Source: an uncultured Flaviramulus sp.
GTDB taxonomy: Bacteria; Bacteroidota; Bacteroidia; Flavobacteriales; Flavobacteriaceae
Length of the DNA: 64,000 bases
Direction of reading: 5' to 3'
Assembly: GCA_947495125.1 (NCBI GenBank)
Contig: CANLXL010000009.1
Span: 1-64,000 of the forward strand
The notes beneath the pieces are model-generated. The model was not told the DNA's origin and did not search any database. It worked only from the letters and a program-made list of their open reading frames with translations. Both the position numbers and the translations under genes were made by a program. Position 1 is the stretch's first letter, and each line of letters starts with the position of its first letter. Of the stretch, positions 32,497 to 44,035 are shown in pieces.

Positions 32497-34536
32497 ATGC
32501 GACTAAAATTAATACTATGCTTATCACTAATGACACCATTTATATTTTCATGTGGTCATGATAGGTCTAAAGAAACTAAAGAAGAAACAAATGTAAAGGA
32601 AACTACAGCTTTTAACCATGTAGTAGAACAATTTGCCGATATCAAAATATTACGTTATCAAATTCCGGGTTGGAAAAATCTAAGTTTAAAGGAGCAAAAG
32701 CTGGTATATTATTTAACTCAGGCCGGACTATCCGGTAGAGATATTATGTGGGATCAAAATTATAGACATAATCTTAAAATTAGAAATGCTTTAGAAACTG
32801 TGTATTCAAATTACAGCGGTGATAAATCTACTGATGATTGGCGCGCTTTTGAAATCTATTTAAAACGTGTCTGGTTTAGTAATGGTATTCATCATCATTA
32901 TTCTAACGATAAGTTAAAGCCTGCATTTTCTTCAGACTATTTAAAGCAGCTATTGGCAGATACCGGTGCTAAATTGGAAGGAGAGGTCTTTGATGTGATC
33001 TTTAACGATATAGATTCTAAAAAGGTAAATCAGGCTAAAGGTGTTGACAATGTCGCGCTTTCTGCCGTAAATTTTTATGGTCCAAACGTTACGAATGCTG
33101 ATGTGGAAGGCTTTTATAAAGCGAAAGTATCTCCTAACCCTGATAAACCGTTATCCTATGGCCTAAATTCGCAATTGGTTAAAGAAAACGGTGTGCTGAA
33201 AGAACGGGTTTATAAATCCGGAGGGCTATACGGTTCGGCGATTGATGAAATTATTAAATGGCTAGAATTGGCCAGAAGTGTTGCTGAAAATGAGGCACAG
33301 GGGAATGCTCTAGGCTTATTAATTAATTATTATAAAACGGGTGATCTGCAAACCTGGGACGACTATAATGTCGCATGGACTGCAGCGACTGAGGGTAATG
33401 TAGATTATATCAATAGCTTTATTGAAGTGTATAATGACCCTTTAGGCTACAGGGGCTCTTACGAAACGATTGTACAGATCAATGATTTTGATATGTCTCA
33501 AAAAATGAAAGTGTTATCGGATAATGCCCAGTGGTTTGAAGATAACTCACCGTTAATGGAATCACATAAGAAGAAGAATGTTGTTGGAGTAACTTATAAG
33601 GTCGTGAATGTTGCTGGTGAAGCTGGAGATGCCTCTCCAAGTACACCAATAGGTGTTAACTTACCTAATGCGAATTGGATTCGTGCTGCTGTTGGTAGTA
33701 AATCGGTGTCCTTAGGAAACATTATTAATGCATCGAATAATGCGGGGAGCTCCGGACGTTTAAAAGAGTTTGTTCATGATGATGAAGAACTCAAACTGGA
33801 AGAACAATACGGACAATTAGCCGATAAACTTCATACTGCATTGCATGAGGTTATTGGTCATGCGTCGGGGCAGCTTAATCCGGGCGTTGGTGAAACAAAA
33901 GAGACGTTGAAGAATTATGCGTCCACTTTAGAAGAAGGACGGGCCGATCTCGTGGGTTTATATTATTTATACAATTCGAAATTACAAGATCTGGGATTGG
34001 TTGAAAATTGGAAAGCTGTTGGTAAAGCCGCTTATGACGGTTACATAAGAAATGGCTTAATGACCCAATTGATTCGTTTGAATTTGGGTGATGATGTTGA
34101 AGAAGCACATATGCGCAACAGACAATGGGTCTCTGCCTGGGTTTTTGAAAAAGGACAGCAGGACAAGGTTATTGAAAAAGTAACAAGAGAAGGAAAGACT
34201 TTCTTTAATATTAATGACTATGAGAAGCTTCATGATCTTTTTGGGGCATTACTGAAAGAAACGCAACGTATAAAATCTGAAGGCGATTTTGTAGCTGTTG
34301 AGGCTTTAGTTGAAGGCTATGGAGTTAAAGTTGATCCGGCCATTCATGCTGAAGTTTTGGAAAGAAACAAACAGTTTACGTCGGCACCTTATACCGGTTA
34401 TGTTAACCCTGTTTTAAGAGCTGAAAATAATGAGAATGGAGAGATAATAGAGATAACTGTAGTACAACCAGAAACGTTTCCCGGTCAAATGCTAAATTAT
34501 AGTAAGAATTATAGCTTCCTACCAGAAGTTAACTAA
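32497..34536 (+). CDS. Dipeptidyl peptidase III (M49) lipoprotein
   Basis: This 679-residue zinc exopeptidase releases dipeptides from N-termini. The M49 signature HEVIGH is at 450-455 and the third ligand motif EEGRAD is at 479-484 (EECRAD in eukaryotes), so all metal ligands are present. The N-terminus has lipobox IFSCG, predicting a lipid-anchored, cell-envelope enzyme. Length is close to Bacteroides DPP III (about 675). It is monocistronic, with a terminator just after the stop. Confidence 0.94.
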   Translation: MRLKLILCLSLMTPFIFSCGHDRSKETKEETNVKETTAFNHVVEQFADIKILRYQIPGWKNLSLKEQKLVYYLTQAGLSGRDIMWDQNYRHNLKIRNALETVYSNYSGDKSTDDWRAFEIYLKRVWFSNGIHHHYSNDKLKPAFSSDYLKQLLADTGAKLEGEVFDVIFNDIDSKKVNQAKGVDNVALSAVNFYGPNVTNADVEGFYKAKVSPNPDKPLSYGLNSQLVKENGVLKERVYKSGGLYGSAIDEIIKWLELARSVAENEAQGNALGLLINYYKTGDLQTWDDYNVAWTAATEGNVDYINSFIEVYNDPLGYRGSYETIVQINDFDMSQKMKVLSDNAQWFEDNSPLMESHKKKNVVGVTYKVVNVAGEAGDASPSTPIGVNLPNANWIRAAVGSKSVSLGNIINASNNAGSSGRLKEFVHDDEELKLEEQYGQLADKLHTALHEVIGHASGQLNPGVGETKETLKNYASTLEEGRADLVGLYYLYNSKLQDLGLVENWKAVGKAAYDGYIRNGLMTQLIRLNLGDDVEEAHMRNRQWVSAWVFEKGQQDKVIEKVTREGKTFFNINDYEKLHDLFGALLKETQRIKSEGDFVAVEALVEGYGVKVDPAIHAEVLERNKQFTSAPYTGYVNPVLRAENNENGEIIEITVVQPETFPGQMLNYSKNYSFLPEVN

Positions 34537-34562
34537 TTTTTATAATGGTGATAAATAAAAAA

Positions 34563-34593
34563 GCAGATTCTTAATTTAAGGATCTGTTTTTTT
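34563..34593 (+). terminator. Terminator of DPP III gene
   Basis: GCAGATTC pairs with GGATCTGT (one G-U) around a 9-nt loop and is followed by a T-run. It begins 27 bp after the DPP III stop. Confidence 0.8.
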
Positions 34594-34662
34594 ATTGACA
34601 CTAAAAGCTAATAAAATTAGATTAATGACGATAAGTACACTAACAATTAATAATATTTTCAT
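34576..34662 (-). CDS. Possible 28-aa single-pass membrane peptide
   Basis: ATG 34660-34662 to TAA 34576-34578 encodes MKILLIVSVLIVINLILLAF followed by SVNKKTDP. That is one hydrophobic helix with a basic tail, as in known bacterial small membrane proteins. Its stop falls in the terminator of the convergent gene. There is no homology evidence, so it may be chance in AT-rich DNA. Confidence 0.35.
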   Translation of the reverse strand: MKILLIVSVLIVINLILLAFSVNKKTDP

Positions 34663-34901
34663 GTTTAGTTTGATTTATTGCTTATAAGATGCAAAATGTC
34701 ACAATGGGTTGCGTGAAACCTTACATTTTATTTATATAACAATTGAGATCCTTTTTTTCCTACTGGATGACAACGTTTTTTAGCATTCAATTATAAAAAT
34801 TTCGTACGAAGATTTGATTTTTTTTTCAACCTGGTATAGGTGAAAGTAATAAGTGATTAGAAGCCTTAACTGTAAATAAGTTGTATGAGGTGGGACATTT
34901 A
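34663..34901. other. Intergenic stretch with no assigned feature
   Basis: This AT-rich stretch holds no hairpin, repeat or plausible frame that I can support. It lies between the possible 28-aa peptide and the end of the 61-aa membrane protein gene. Confidence 0.4.
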
Positions 34902-35087
34902 TTATTTAAAAATGAACTTAATTGCTACTATAAAAAGGATGAAAGAAATAAAAGCAAGAAGGATCCATATACTACCAGCATAAAAACGCTTATGCAGCTT
35001 TAAATCTTTACGATACGTATACCCAATGATAATTGCAAAGGCAATTGCAAATAAAACTCCAAAAATGATTTGACCTTTACTGAACAT
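34902..35087 (-). CDS. Small two-helix membrane protein (61 aa)
   Basis: ATG 35085-35087 gives MFSKGQIIFGVLFAIAFAII, a polar basic loop (YRKDLKLHKRFY) and a second helix ending in IKFIFK. This is a helical hairpin with both ends on the same side. An upstream in-frame start at 35126 would add 13 residues and is less likely. Similar 60-aa proteins are common in Flavobacteriaceae but uncharacterised. Confidence 0.65.
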   Translation of the reverse strand: MFSKGQIIFGVLFAIAFAIIIGYTYRKDLKLHKRFYAGSIWILLAFISFILFIVAIKFIFK

Positions 35088-35164
35088 ATGGTTATTTTTA
35101 TGCAAATTTAATAAATTAATAAGCATGAGATTTCCGTTTTCACGGAAATGAAAAATAAATTTTT

Positions 35165-35554
35165 ATGAAGAATAAAATTGAAGCCGTAAAAGCATTTCAC
35201 ACAGCATTTAAAATAGGACACAGGGAATCTCCGCAAGCAGACTTAGGGAACGAAAAGAATATGCTTCGTTTTAATTTAATGAAAGAAGAAAACGAAGAAT
35301 ATTTTGAAGCCGCTAACAATAATGATTTAGTTGAGGTAGCCGATGCACTTGGTGATATGCTTTATATTTTATGCGGCACTATAATTGAACACGGTATGCA
35401 GCATAAAATTGAGGAGGTCTTTGAGGAGATACAACGTAGTAATATGAGTAAATTGGGTGAAAACGGACAACCCATATATCGAGAAGATGGTAAAGTGCTA
35501 AAGGGACCTAACTACTTTAAACCCAATATTGAATCCATTTTAAATGGTAATTAG
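35165..35554 (+). CDS. NTP pyrophosphohydrolase-like protein (all-alpha MazG/PRA-PH fold)
   Basis: This 129-residue cytosolic protein has the metal motif LMKEENEEYFEAANNNDLVE followed by VADALGDMLYILCG, the ExxE...ExxD arrangement of the all-alpha NTP-PPase superfamily. It hydrolyses nucleoside triphosphates to monophosphates, possibly as a house-cleaning enzyme or in a phage-type dCTPase-like role. The C-terminal segment REDGKVLKGPNYFKPNIESI is shared by a subgroup. Confidence 0.82.
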   Translation: MKNKIEAVKAFHTAFKIGHRESPQADLGNEKNMLRFNLMKEENEEYFEAANNNDLVEVADALGDMLYILCGTIIEHGMQHKIEEVFEEIQRSNMSKLGENGQPIYREDGKVLKGPNYFKPNIESILNGN

Positions 35555-35584
35555 AGGAGGAGTAATTGGCGTGTTTCTTAAAAG

Positions 35585-37147
35585 TCAATTATCCTCAAAA
35601 GTAATATGCTGGTAAGCGCCTAAATCCGGTGATGCTGTTCTGTCCTTGTTTAGAATATCTGAAGGAGCCTGATTGGCAAATGTAACATCACCCTTATTTA
35701 TTGCAGCAGATTCCTGACCGATGATTAACATATTTAAGCTGGGCTCTTTAAAATGAGGTTCTTGGTTAAAGATCGTATTCACGTAATGATTAGTGTCGTC
35801 TAAATTATAGTTATTTCCTGTAAAATTGTTGCTACTGTTGTCAAATCGAATCAGACAATTTGTAAATTTAAAATTAAAACTTACCGCCTCGTCTTCCACC
35901 TCATCTAATAGAATTTCAGGATTGTCATTGCCGTAAATTATACAATTATTAAAATTAGCTTCGGTGAGGTCGGCAATAATAATGTTCTCATCGCTATCAA
36001 CTGTAAAATTGTTAAGCAGTAAAGCAGGAAATTGCCTGAATCCGTTGTTCCAATAATTAACAATGGTGCTGTGTGTGAAATTGTATTTACCTCCTAAAGT
36101 TCCACCAAAAGAAGATTGCCCCGCATTATTGATAACCACATTTTCACCCGCAATAGAACTATTCCTACCTAAGACCCCAAAGTTACTGGAATTATAAATC
36201 TGTGAGTTGGTAATCGTCAATTTGTTTGAAACGGCATCAGCATTACCATCAACTAAAATTCCAATTGTGGAGTTCTTTATAGTTGCATAATTTATGTGGT
36301 TATCAATACTGCCGTCTAAAAGCCAAATGGTGCCCCATTGCCCCGGAATATCTGAAAAATTAGGTTCTAACCTGTCGCCTTCGAAAATAACCTCATTTTC
36401 CAGTAATTGATCATCATTACTAAAAGCTCCATGGACGTGCAAAGAGGCATTCTGATTAACAATAATTCCTGAATTGGCATGAAAATGAATGCGAGCACCC
36501 TGATCGATAGTCAATGTTTCTCCCTCCGGAACCGCGGCAAATCCATAAATAACATAGGGTTTTTCATTGGTAAATGTCAACTCCTCAGGAAGTAATTCTC
36601 TACCTTGTAATTCAGTGTCGAGGAATTCTCCACCAATATTAAGCGTTAATGTTTCAACAATTTTAGTCGTATTATCTCTATTTGGATATATAAACACCGC
36701 ATCTTTCACCAAAGTAACAAGCTCTATATTTTGTAAGTTAGAACCTGCATCAAATTCGAGCTTATCAGTATATAAATAGCTACCATCCGGGTTTGGAAAG
36801 TTATTGATGTCGATAGTGGTTTCAATGAAAACAAATAAGCTGTCCTTGGCTAACAGTTGTACATTTTCAAATACTTTCCCCGGTATGCCATCAATATTTA
36901 GACGATATGCTGAGGCTTCTCCCAAGCCCAATTTAACTGTTGGAATTACGATATCTCTATTACTTTTATTGTAAACCTTTAAATTATATGTGCTTGAACC
37001 TATATTGGTGAAAACCGTATCTAAATATATAGTGTCCTTAGAAAATTGAAGTTCTCCGGTACTTGCTGAAAACTCGAAATCCTTTCGGCAGGAACTCCAA
37101 AGCGTTATTAACACTAAGGTAAATAAAAAATAAGAGGCTCTTCTCAT
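35585..37147 (-). CDS. Right-handed beta-helix lipoprotein
   Basis: This is a 520-residue protein starting at ATG 37145-37147, which gives lipobox LWSSC. An upstream in-frame ATG at 37165 would add 6 residues. Residues 30-160 form a beta-sandwich-like region (TIYLDTVFTNIGSSTYNLKV). After that come repeated short strands with N-rich turns (ITNSQIYNSSNFGVLGRNSS, INNAGQSSFGGTLGG, FNNCIIYGND) typical of a parallel beta-helix. It ends in PDLGAYQH. Such proteins are usually surface-exposed and may bind polysaccharide. The substrate is unknown. Confidence 0.82.
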   Translation of the reverse strand: MRRASYFLFTLVLITLWSSCRKDFEFSASTGELQFSKDTIYLDTVFTNIGSSTYNLKVYNKSNRDIVIPTVKLGLGEASAYRLNIDGIPGKVFENVQLLAKDSLFVFIETTIDINNFPNPDGSYLYTDKLEFDAGSNLQNIELVTLVKDAVFIYPNRDNTTKIVETLTLNIGGEFLDTELQGRELLPEELTFTNEKPYVIYGFAAVPEGETLTIDQGARIHFHANSGIIVNQNASLHVHGAFSNDDQLLENEVIFEGDRLEPNFSDIPGQWGTIWLLDGSIDNHINYATIKNSTIGILVDGNADAVSNKLTITNSQIYNSSNFGVLGRNSSIAGENVVINNAGQSSFGGTLGGKYNFTHSTIVNYWNNGFRQFPALLLNNFTVDSDENIIIADLTEANFNNCIIYGNDNPEILLDEVEDEAVSFNFKFTNCLIRFDNSSNNFTGNNYNLDDTNHYVNTIFNQEPHFKEPSLNMLIIGQESAAINKGDVTFANQAPSDILNKDRTASPDLGAYQHITFEDN

Positions 37148-37406
37148 GTATCGGGTTCTATGCACTTTATCGTTAAGTTTCTACTTTGGCGGTTTAGAAT
37201 ATATGTCTCAGTAGGATTATACATTAACACTAAAGAACAAATAAAATTATGCGATAAAAATATAACTTTTGAAAATAGGAATTATTATCTAATCTATTTT
37301 ATTTGAATTTACGCAGGTATAAAAGTTGATAAAAACTGTTAGAACTTTAATCGTTGTGAGAGCCATTTTAGTATATTAGATGCTTTGAAAATAAGTACTT
37401 ATTTGA

Positions 37407-39404
<1,998 letters not shown>

Positions 39405-39422
39405 TTTATTTTTTTCATCGAT

Positions 39423-39457
39423 AAAATGTAATTTTTATCGGTTAATTACATTTTTTT
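39423..39457 (+). terminator. Terminator of ligA
   Basis: AAAATGTAATT (39423-39433) and AATTACATTTT (39444-39454) pair over 11 bp, then T-run. The stem starts 18 bp past the ligA stop. Confidence 0.8.
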
Positions 39458-39459
39458 GT

Positions 39460-39467
39460 TATATTTG
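39460..39467 (+). promoter_or_regulatory. Candidate -7 box of the 7-TM protein gene
   Basis: TATATTTG matches TAnnTTTG. Its position places the transcription start near 39474, which is downstream of an in-frame start at 39456, so the ATG at 39492 is the real start. Confidence 0.55.
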
Positions 39468-39491
39468 TTGCTCAAACTATTAAACCTAGTT

Positions 39492-40229
39492 ATGAGTAAA
39501 ACAAAAATCTTGATTGGTTTTATCGTATTATTTTGTATGCTTTTTACGGCATTCGAAATCAGTGGAAGTGAGACCCTTTCTATTGTTTCAAGAGCTTTAA
39601 TTGTGCCTAATATAACTGTTCTTTACTTTATAAGATACAGACCAAAGCTTTGCTGTTTTGCAATGTTTTTAGTGTTATTTTCTTTGGCAGAATTGATAAG
39701 TGTTACAGATTTAATACCATATGTTTCCAAGAACTTACCGTATGCAGTATTTTATTATACGTGCAATGGTCTATATGTTTTGGCATATTTATGTCTGGTA
39801 TTTGACATTGTAAAATCGCTAAATCTTAAGCGGGTTGTTAAGAACTTTTTTGTGCACTTATTAGTTTTAGGGTTTTTAAATGGATACTTATTATATGTCC
39901 TTTTTAATATCATTAACCCTTATCTTGTAAATATAGGAGAACGTATTATTGAATTACTGTATACCATTGCAATTCTTTTAGTGCTTTCCGCGTCACTTAT
40001 TAACTTTTTATATAAGGACACAAGAAAATCACTTCTATTATTTTTAGGATCGCTCTGTATCGTTTTTTCAGAAGTTATACAAATCGCTTATTTATATATA
40101 TCTAAAAAGGACTTACTAGATGTTTTTTATACAACATTGTTAGTTCTTGCCTTCTTCCTATTTTATAGACAAGCAACTATATTGGGTGAAGATGAATCTT
40201 CCGTGTTGTCTGGAAAAGAGGTCTTTTAA
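39492..40229 (+). CDS. Polytopic membrane protein of unknown function
   Basis: This 245-residue protein has about eight hydrophobic segments and short polar loops. The overall shape and residues such as FSEVIQIAYLY recall YhhN-like integral membrane proteins, but the match is weak. The start is ATG 39492, since the promoter lies after the upstream alternative. It is convergent with a DoxX-like gene, with 3 bp between the stops. No function is assigned. Confidence 0.65.
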   Translation: MSKTKILIGFIVLFCMLFTAFEISGSETLSIVSRALIVPNITVLYFIRYRPKLCCFAMFLVLFSLAELISVTDLIPYVSKNLPYAVFYYTCNGLYVLAYLCLVFDIVKSLNLKRVVKNFFVHLLVLGFLNGYLLYVLFNIINPYLVNIGERIIELLYTIAILLVLSASLINFLYKDTRKSLLLFLGSLCIVFSEVIQIAYLYISKKDLLDVFYTTLLVLAFFLFYRQATILGEDESSVLSGKEVF

Positions 40230-40232
40230 TAA

Positions 40233-40610
40233 TTATAATTTTAAAAAGGGAATATCTTTTTTGTAGAGAAACAGTATTATTCCGGAGAGTATAAAGGTCA
40301 CTAACGCTGTAATAAATAGAACACCTCCATCATTATTAACCTCAATACCCAATTGGGTTAAATGCATAAAAACGGCTCCGCCAATAATACCCAAAGATAG
40401 TACCGCACCGGCCCAAACGGTTCTTGGGATAAGTAATAATATACCGGCAATGAGCTCTAATATTCCTATACTTATTCTACCAATGGGTTCCAATCCAACA
40501 GCTTCGAAAATGTAAACACTATCAGGATGAGCTGTGAATTTGAAACGTAAGGTTTGTATTAAAATTACCGCGACAACGATTCTTAAAATTAAAGGAAAAT
40601 GCTTTTTCAT
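40233..40610 (-). CDS. DoxX-like/MauE-type membrane protein
   Basis: This 125-residue four-helix protein (LILRIVVAVILIQTLRFKFT, IGILELIAGILLLIP, and later helices) matches the DoxX-like family. Members are small membrane proteins with quinone-linked or unknown roles, and some act beside redox proteins. The central ELIAGILLL motif is typical. It is monocistronic. No redox partner lies close by. Confidence 0.75.
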   Translation of the reverse strand: MKKHFPLILRIVVAVILIQTLRFKFTAHPDSVYIFEAVGLEPIGRISIGILELIAGILLLIPRTVWAGAVLSLGIIGGAVFMHLTQLGIEVNNDGGVLFITALVTFILSGIILFLYKKDIPFLKL

Positions 40611-40682
40611 TTGTCGTTATTTCTTAATTGATATGGCATTTAGACGCATAAAACTAAAAATCCTATCAAATGGCTGTTAAAT

Positions 40683-41600
40683 TTAAACAACAATGGAAGT
40701 ACCGTTGGCAGTTTTATTTTTATCGTTATCAAAGTAAAAATCTATTCGACCAAGGTTAATTCCATAGCATCCAACCTGATTTACGAGCATTTTTTTTCCT
40801 TCTATGTTTTTTACAATCGTGGGTTTTGGTAAAAATGTATGCGTATGCCCACCAATAATTAAATCAATGTCTTTCGTGGCGGCCGCAAGTTTTAAATCAC
40901 TAATTTTTTCAGGGTTATTTCTATAATTATAGCCTAAATGAGACAAGCAAATTATTAAATCACAAGCTTTATCGTTTTTTAGAATGCGCGTCATTTCCTG
41001 ACTAGCCTCTATGGGGTCCATATACTTAGTTTCTTTGTACATCGCAGGGTCAACCAATCCTTTTAACTCAATTCCTAATCCGAAAACACCTATTTTAATT
41101 CCACCTTTTTTAAATACTTTGTAAGGTTTTGTATGTGTATCCATGATGGTATTGGAGAAGTCATAATTTGACGTAATAAACTCGAACTTAGCATGTGGCA
41201 ATTGCGTAAATAAACCATCAATACCGTTGTCGAAATCATGATTTCCAATTGTTGTAGCATCATATTTTAGCTTGCTCATCAATCTAAACTCTAATTCACC
41301 GCCATAATAATTAAAGTAAGGAGTTCCTTGAAAAATATCACCTGCATCCAGTAATAACGTATGTGGGTTTTCCTGTCTAATAGATTCAATTAAACTAGCT
41401 CTTCTGGCTACGCCACCTTTATTTGCATTCCTGCCATCTTCAGGACCAAAGGCATCAATATGACTATGCACATCATTAGTATGAAGAACCGTTATTTTAG
41501 ACATTTTTGGGGATGTGCCAAAAGATTGTAACCCCATACTCCCCATTGTTATCAATGCTGTTCCGGCTGAGGCTTGCTGTATAAAATCTCTACGTTTCAT
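40683..41600 (-). CDS. Metallophosphatase half of a split 5'-nucleotidase, Tat signal
   Basis: This 305-residue protein has a twin-arginine signal (KRRDFIQQASAG). The calcineurin-like metal motifs are complete: LHTNDVHSHIDAFG, LLDAGDIFQGTPYF, TTIGNHDFDNG and IIGGHTHTFL. It lacks the C-terminal substrate domain of bacterial 5'-nucleotidases. That domain is encoded by the preceding gene, 15 bp upstream on the same strand. The two products probably combine as periplasmic 5'-nucleotidase or 2',3'-cyclic phosphodiesterase. Confidence 0.9.
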   Translation of the reverse strand: MKRRDFIQQASAGTALITMGSMGLQSFGTSPKMSKITVLHTNDVHSHIDAFGPEDGRNANKGGVARRASLIESIRQENPHTLLLDAGDIFQGTPYFNYYGGELEFRLMSKLKYDATTIGNHDFDNGIDGLFTQLPHAKFEFITSNYDFSNTIMDTHTKPYKVFKKGGIKIGVFGLGIELKGLVDPAMYKETKYMDPIEASQEMTRILKNDKACDLIICLSHLGYNYRNNPEKISDLKLAAATKDIDLIIGGHTHTFLPKPTIVKNIEGKKMLVNQVGCYGINLGRIDFYFDNDKNKTANGTSIVV

Positions 41601-41615
41601 TTAAGAGTTGGTTAA

Positions 41616-42374
41616 TTAGTTAAGCTGAATAAATCTGTCGTCGGCGACAGGGTTTATGGTGTCTACCTTTTTAAAATAATCGATCAATACATTACGTATT
41701 TTATAGTTTAGTTTATAAAAACCTTCGTTCGGTTGAAAAAACGTCATGTTGTCGCCCATATTATATAGGTAATCACTCGTGGCAAAATAATAGGTTTTAG
41801 TAGGGTCGATGTTTTTGTCATTGATTTTTGCATTTACAAGGTTGAAATTTTTATCAAGTGTTAATTTCAAACCACCAATGGGATGCGCCCGTCTTTGCGT
41901 GATAAGATAATCAATAATATCCTGTATCCTTTTACCCTTTAAACCTACCACAACGACCTCATTTTCAAATGGCATAAGTTGAAAAGCGGTTCGTGGGCTT
42001 ACATTTCCTTTTGGAATTATGGAACGAATACCTCCATGATTAAGGATAACTGCATTAATGTTTTTGCCCGTTCTTTTATTAAAAACAGGATTTACCTCAC
42101 TATAAATGGCGTCAGCCATAAGATTTCCCAAGGCTGTATTGAGTTTACCGTCAGATTTAGAATAGGTATCGACAGCATATGCCAAAACACTATCTAGATC
42201 CTTATCAATATGGTCACGATAGGGTTTGATAAAAGCGTCAATTTTGGCGTTAACTTCTAAACTATCGGTAATTTCAATTTTTGACGCGCTAATCTTTGAA
42301 AGGTGTTGTTTCTGTTGCTTACAACTAAAAAAAATAAAAATATTTAACAAAAAAAATAAATATGTGAACCTCAT
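41616..42374 (-). CDS. 5'-nucleotidase C-terminal domain as separate lipoprotein
   Basis: This 252-residue protein has lipobox FFSCK. The mature part matches the 5'-nucleotidase C-terminal domain: LGNLMADAIYSE, NAVILNHGGIRSIIPKG, AFQLMPFENEVVVVGLKG, and YYFATSDYLYNMGDNMTFF near the end. The substrate nucleobase is normally held here by two aromatic residues. It is the first gene of the two-gene unit, in domain order opposite to the fused enzyme. The fission is common in Flavobacteriaceae as far as I recall. Confidence 0.88.
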   Translation of the reverse strand: MRFTYLFFLLNIFIFFSCKQQKQHLSKISASKIEITDSLEVNAKIDAFIKPYRDHIDKDLDSVLAYAVDTYSKSDGKLNTALGNLMADAIYSEVNPVFNKRTGKNINAVILNHGGIRSIIPKGNVSPRTAFQLMPFENEVVVVGLKGKRIQDIIDYLITQRRAHPIGGLKLTLDKNFNLVNAKINDKNIDPTKTYYFATSDYLYNMGDNMTFFQPNEGFYKLNYKIRNVLIDYFKKVDTINPVADDRFIQLN

Positions 42375-42396
42375 ATATAAAAAAATGAATTGAATG

Positions 42397-42413
42397 TACT
42401 TTTGCTACCTTTG
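42397..42413 (+). promoter_or_regulatory. Two overlapping -7 boxes before DUF6913/dapA
   Basis: TACTTTTG (42397-42404) and TACCTTTG (42406-42413) both match TAnnTTTG and are 9 bp apart. Either could start the DUF6913-dapA transcript, giving leaders of 12-25 nt. Confidence 0.5.
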
Positions 42414-42431
42414 CGCAAAGTATAAAGATAA

Positions 42432-42959
42432 ATGATTTTAAAGGCTTTTAAAGAGAAATCAAATAAAAAGCACTTAAACAAATTAATATCTAAACGTTAC
42501 ACAAATGTGAACGATAGTAAGATTAATAGTTTGGGTGTTATCTTAAATATTGATGAAATCGATGACTTTGAACGCTTTAGAAACTTGACGGATTTTTTAA
42601 AAGTGCATCCAAATAAACTGAAAATCATTGCATTTTCTGCTAATAAAAAAGAACTTCAACACAGTTGGGATCTTTGTTTTAGTCCCAGCGATTTTGGATG
42701 GAATGGGCATATAAAGAATGTGGAGTTGAAATCTTTTTTGAATACTAAATTTGATGCTTTAATAAGCTATTATACCCATGAGCAGCTTGAATTAAAATTA
42801 TTAACTGCAATGTCTGAAGCGCAATTAAAAATTGGCATATTACAAACCGACACCAGACTTAATGATTTAATTATAAAAACCAATTTAAAAGAATTTAACG
42901 TATTTAAAGCAGAGCTACATAAATACCTAACTATATTAAAGAAAATTAAGAATGAATAG
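42432..42959 (+). CDS. DUF6913 family protein
   Basis: This 175-residue cytosolic protein has no signal or membrane segment. It has mixed alpha/beta character ([40 protein letters not shown]). The pattern [20 protein letters not shown] and its position directly before dapA fit the DUF6913 family of Bacteroidota. Its end overlaps dapA by 8 bp, so translation is probably coupled. A link with cell-wall or lysine metabolism is only implied by context. Confidence 0.75.
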   Translation: MILKAFKEKSNKKHLNKLISKRYTNVNDSKINSLGVILNIDEIDDFERFRNLTDFLKVHPNKLKIIAFSANKKELQHSWDLCFSPSDFGWNGHIKNVELKSFLNTKFDALISYYTHEQLELKLLTAMSEAQLKIGILQTDTRLNDLIIKTNLKEFNVFKAELHKYLTILKKIKNE

Positions 42960-43830
42960 TAAGTTTTTGGGAACCGGAGTTGCTTTGGTTACTCCTTTTA
43001 AATCAGATCAGAGCATAGACCATGACGCTTTAGCAAATATTGTTAATTTCAATATTGAAAATGGGACTGATTATCTTGTAATTTGCGGTACAACAGGAGA
43101 AAGTGTAACGATCACTAAGCAAGAGAAGATGCAAGTTGTTGAAACTATTTCTAAAGTAAATAATGGAAGATTGCCTATGGTTTTGGGTATAGGGGGAAAT
43201 AATACTGCTGAAATCATCAAAGAAATACAAGCTACCGATTTAACTGATATAGATGCAATCTTATCAGTGTCTCCTTATTATAGTAAACCAACTCAAGAAG
43301 GCATTTATCAGCATTTTAAAGCCATTTCTGAAATCTCTCCTGTCGATATTATTTTATATAATGTTCCGGGACGTACGTCTAAAAATATGGAAGCCCAGAC
43401 TACCCTGCGATTGGCCAACGATTTTAAAAATATTATAGCGGTTAAAGAAGCGGGAAATAAAACATCTCAATATTTGCAACTCATTAAAAACAAGCCGGAA
43501 GATTTCTTAATAATCTCTGGAGATGATGATTTAGCCTTGGGAGTAACCTTGGCTGGTGGAGCAGGGGTTATTTCTGTTATAGGGCAAGCCTTTCCAGCAG
43601 CTTTCTCAAAAATGATTCGCTTAGGTCTTGAGGGAAAAGCCAAAGAAGCTTACAGTATTCATTATAGACTTATGGATGTGGTAGATTATATCTTCGAAGA
43701 AAACAATCCAGCCGGGATCAAGGCTGTTTTTGAGGCCTTAGACTTATGTCGAGATACGGTAAGATTACCCGTAGTTCCGGCATCTGGTCAATTAAAGGAA
43801 AAGATAAGAACGTTTGTAAAGGAGTTTTAG
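42952..43830 (+). CDS. dapA: 4-hydroxy-tetrahydrodipicolinate synthase
   Basis: This 292-residue TIM-barrel enzyme condenses pyruvate with aspartate semialdehyde in the lysine/diaminopimelate pathway. The Schiff-base lysine is K165 (IIAVKEAGN). Tyr136 is in LYNVPGRT, and the substrate threonines 47-48 are in CGTTGES. All catalytic residues are present and the length is normal. It overlaps the DUF6913 gene. Confidence 0.96.
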   Translation: MNSKFLGTGVALVTPFKSDQSIDHDALANIVNFNIENGTDYLVICGTTGESVTITKQEKMQVVETISKVNNGRLPMVLGIGGNNTAEIIKEIQATDLTDIDAILSVSPYYSKPTQEGIYQHFKAISEISPVDIILYNVPGRTSKNMEAQTTLRLANDFKNIIAVKEAGNKTSQYLQLIKNKPEDFLIISGDDDLALGVTLAGGAGVISVIGQAFPAAFSKMIRLGLEGKAKEAYSIHYRLMDVVDYIFEENNPAGIKAVFEALDLCRDTVRLPVVPASGQLKEKIRTFVKEF

Positions 43831-43844
43831 AGTGTTAAATATTA

Positions 43845-43872
43845 CTTAAACCTTATCATAGCTAGGTTTAAG
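43845..43872 (+). terminator. Weak terminator after dapA
   Basis: CTTAAACCT and AGGTTTAAG form a 9-bp stem with a 10-nt loop, 15 bp after the dapA stop. No clean T-run follows. Confidence 0.5.
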
Positions 43873-43921
43873 CCATTATTTTAGCATGAAAATTATATTT
43901 TTTAAATCCATAATAATAACT

Positions 43922-43929
43922 TAATTTTG
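43922..43929 (+). promoter_or_regulatory. Candidate -7 box for bamD
   Basis: TAATTTTG matches TAnnTTTG. It lies 106 bp upstream of the bamD ATG, so the leader would be about 100 nt. Confidence 0.45.
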
Positions 43930-44035
43930 CATCCTGTTTAAAAACTATGAAATACGTATGATTGATATCTTGATATAGACAAGAAGCTCGATAGACGAAT
44001 TTTAACAGTATTTTAAATGCAATGAACAATATCAA

